Virus record (IMG/VR): IMGVR_UViG_3300028800_000099
Coordinates: 1 to 63,944 of that record
Source of the DNA: a virus
Reading direction: 5' to 3' (one strand)
Length of the DNA stretch: 63,944 nucleotides
The stretch's first letter is position 1. The number at the start of each line of letters is the position of its first letter. Positions 62,793 through 63,944 of this stretch are shown one piece after another. The position numbers were made by a program, and so were the translations under genes. The notes under the pieces are model-generated. The model saw nothing but the letters and a program-made list of their open reading frames with translations. It ran no database searches and had not been told where the DNA came from.

Positions 62793-63092
62793 ATGACCAA
62801 GACCGAATTTGACTGTGCAATCGAGAGTGCTGCGGCCGAAGAATATCGCCCCGGTGTCAGTGCCGGCGCAGCGGCCCGGCAACTCTGCCGAACCCTCGGC
62901 TGCATGGGCTACGCGCCCGAACTGAAGCGCATGATCGAGGATGTCCTCGCCGATGCCAATCGCGCGTCTCACGACCGGCACATGATCATTGAAGCGTTCC
63001 GAGCCGTCGATCCGGAAGCGGCTCGCGCAGCGGCGCACGCAAGCTTCGTGCGAACCAACGAACCTCCATCCTCAATGGTCGAGAAGAACTAG
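62793..63092 (+). CDS. Small helical protein (99 aa)
   Basis: MTKTEFDCAIESAAAEEYRP starts an Ala-rich all-helical protein with two Cys. It ends EKN and TAG inside GAGAAGAACTAGGAGC, the same junction seen after both the repeats and the radical SAM gene. Not recognised. Confidence 0.65.
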   Translation: MTKTEFDCAIESAAAEEYRPGVSAGAAARQLCRTLGCMGYAPELKRMIEDVLADANRASHDRHMIIEAFRAVDPEAARAAAHASFVRTNEPPSSMVEKN

Positions 63093-63100
63093 GAGCGACC

Positions 63101-63577
63101 GTGGCCAAGGATCATACAGGCTTCGCCGATTCGTGGTGGACTTACACCTTTGCCGAGAGCAGATTCGAAGAGGACTTGTGCGAGGTTCTGGGCGGAGACT
63201 TCGACCGCCTTGGCACGGATCACTACGACGCGAGCTTGGAAATCTACAAGGTCGATGACCACGTCAGGCTGTCCGAAGCGGCTCAGCGTCTAATCTACGA
63301 TGCCGGCTTCGGAAAGGTCTACGTCAACCACAAGGACGGCTGGCAGACCCATTATAGCTGGCCTGGGCGAGACCCATTTGCGCCGGTTAAGGGCTGGCGC
63401 CGGCGCTGGGTTGCCGACCCTGCCGCCAAGACCACGAACGTGATCGGAAAAGAACTTTCGGCGGAAAACGCCGGGTACTACGAAATAAGCGCGTGGCCTA
63501 CATCATGGGGCGAAAAGCGGCGGGACTGGCTCACCACGGGATACATGCGGATCGTTCCTGATCCGCTGGAAAATTAG
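63101..63577 (+). CDS. Hypothetical protein (158 aa)
   Basis: GTG start nine bases after the previous stop. An aromatic-rich protein (FADSWWTYTFAESRFEEDLC, GKVYVNHKDGWQTHYSWPGR, KGWRRRWV) with a mixed alpha/beta look. Its TAG starts repeat copy B. Not recognised. Confidence 0.65.
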   Translation: MAKDHTGFADSWWTYTFAESRFEEDLCEVLGGDFDRLGTDHYDASLEIYKVDDHVRLSEAAQRLIYDAGFGKVYVNHKDGWQTHYSWPGRDPFAPVKGWRRRWVADPAAKTTNVIGKELSAENAGYYEISAWPTSWGEKRRDWLTTGYMRIVPDPLEN

Positions 63578-63944
63578 GAGCGAAAACCATGTCGAACCAC
63601 GGACCAAATCCATTCGATGACGACGCTGGAGACGAGTTCAAGCGCACCGTCGAGCGCCGCGATCTCATGCGCAGCCTGTTGAACACGACGGGCTTTCGAG
63701 GCGCGGTCGGCGACTATCCAGAAGGCCAACTCACCAAGCAGGACGAAGGCTCGATCCAATTCGCCATCGGCGAGAAGGACGGCAAGGTCGTCATCGACTT
63801 CGGCACGCCCGTCCACTGGCTCGGGATGACGCCGCAGCAAGCCGCCGACTTCGCCTCGTCCGTCCTGAAGCGCGCCCGCGAGGTCGCACGGAAGAGCGGC
63901 GAGACGGTCGGATTTGTCATCAGCTAGCCAGAAGAACTAGGAGC
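63575..63944 (+). repeat. 370-bp exact direct repeat, copy B
   Basis: Same sequence as 61969-62338, reaching the end of the window. On the closed circle the following base (128) is G, whereas copy A is followed by T, so the repeat ends exactly at the junction motif CTAGGAGC. Confidence 0.9.
63589..63927 (+). CDS. Duplicated small phage protein, copy B (112 aa)
   Basis: Identical in all 112 residues to the copy at 61983. Its last 110 bases recur at the window start because the contig ends overlap. It precedes the radical SAM gene on the closed circle. The stop is followed by CAGAAGAACTAGGAGC. Function unknown. Confidence 0.8.
   Translation: MSNHGPNPFDDDAGDEFKRTVERRDLMRSLLNTTGFRGAVGDYPEGQLTKQDEGSIQFAIGEKDGKVVIDFGTPVHWLGMTPQQAADFASSVLKRAREVARKSGETVGFVIS

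Overview
The window reads as one complete genome of a short-tailed (podovirus-like) double-stranded DNA phage, assembled as a circle. Its first and last 127 bases are identical (1-127 = 63818-63944), which leaves about 63,817 unique bases once the overlap is removed. The GC-rich codon use, a MucR/Ros-type regulator, a DUF3489 protein and the overall gene style point to an alphaproteobacterial host. That host assignment is an inference. No integrase, lysogeny repressor of a known type, reverse transcriptase, RNA polymerase or DNA polymerase is recognisable, so the phage looks virulent or has an unrecognised lysogeny module, and it depends on host transcription and host DNA polymerase.

Layout. 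(1) 60845 to 63944 and, across the join, 1-935, plus strand: an accessory operon of small genes whose stop codons lie inside the next Shine-Dalgarno site (TAGGAG). It contains an exact 370-bp gene duplication and ends with a radical SAM protein. (2) 837-5877, minus: about 17 very small, mostly ATGA-coupled genes, including a methyltransferase-fold protein, a DUF551 protein and a DUF3489 helix-turn-helix protein; probably an early host-interaction region. (3) 6020-7118: a divergent and convergent junction. (4) 7119-47729, plus: the late region. It runs small terminase, accessory genes, large terminase (11461), portal (14305), scaffold (18953), major capsid protein (19737), cement protein (20813), three tandem adaptor-like genes (25167-27340), a 1249-residue tail nozzle protein (27341), internal/ejection proteins (31805-39471), tail fibre with an S74 chaperone (39558), two further receptor-binding candidates and an SGNH esterase (43191). 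The lysis cassette (44364-47729) follows, and a clear intrinsic terminator closes the region. The head module resembles that of Bordetella phage BPP-1 (Bbp16/Bbp17/Bbp19-like proteins). (5) 47791-53055, minus: MucR-like regulator, DnaA C-terminal-domain protein, RecT-like annealing protein, RecE-like exonuclease and small genes. (6) 53230-59593, plus: RuvC-like resolvase, C5 cytosine methyltransferase, HNH protein, MT-A70 adenine methyltransferase and replication-initiation-type proteins. (7) 59605-60754, minus: five small genes joined by a repeated AAGGACTAG junction, driven by a good sigma70-type promoter.

How the parts fit. Regions 5 and 6 diverge from a control region at 53056-53229 and supply recombination, replication initiation and DNA modification. 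Region 4 builds the particle, carries the host-recognition and surface-degrading proteins and lyses the cell. Regions 1, 2 and 7 hold small genes likely to tune the infection.

The most unusual features are a run of six perfect hairpins at 18152-18303 (two with tRNA T-loop sequences, two with GNRA loops), the gene-junction cassettes with the exact duplication they bound, repeated GCGTA/TACGC elements flanking terS, three consecutive tail-adaptor paralogues, and a MucR homologue in which one canonical zinc ligand is replaced.
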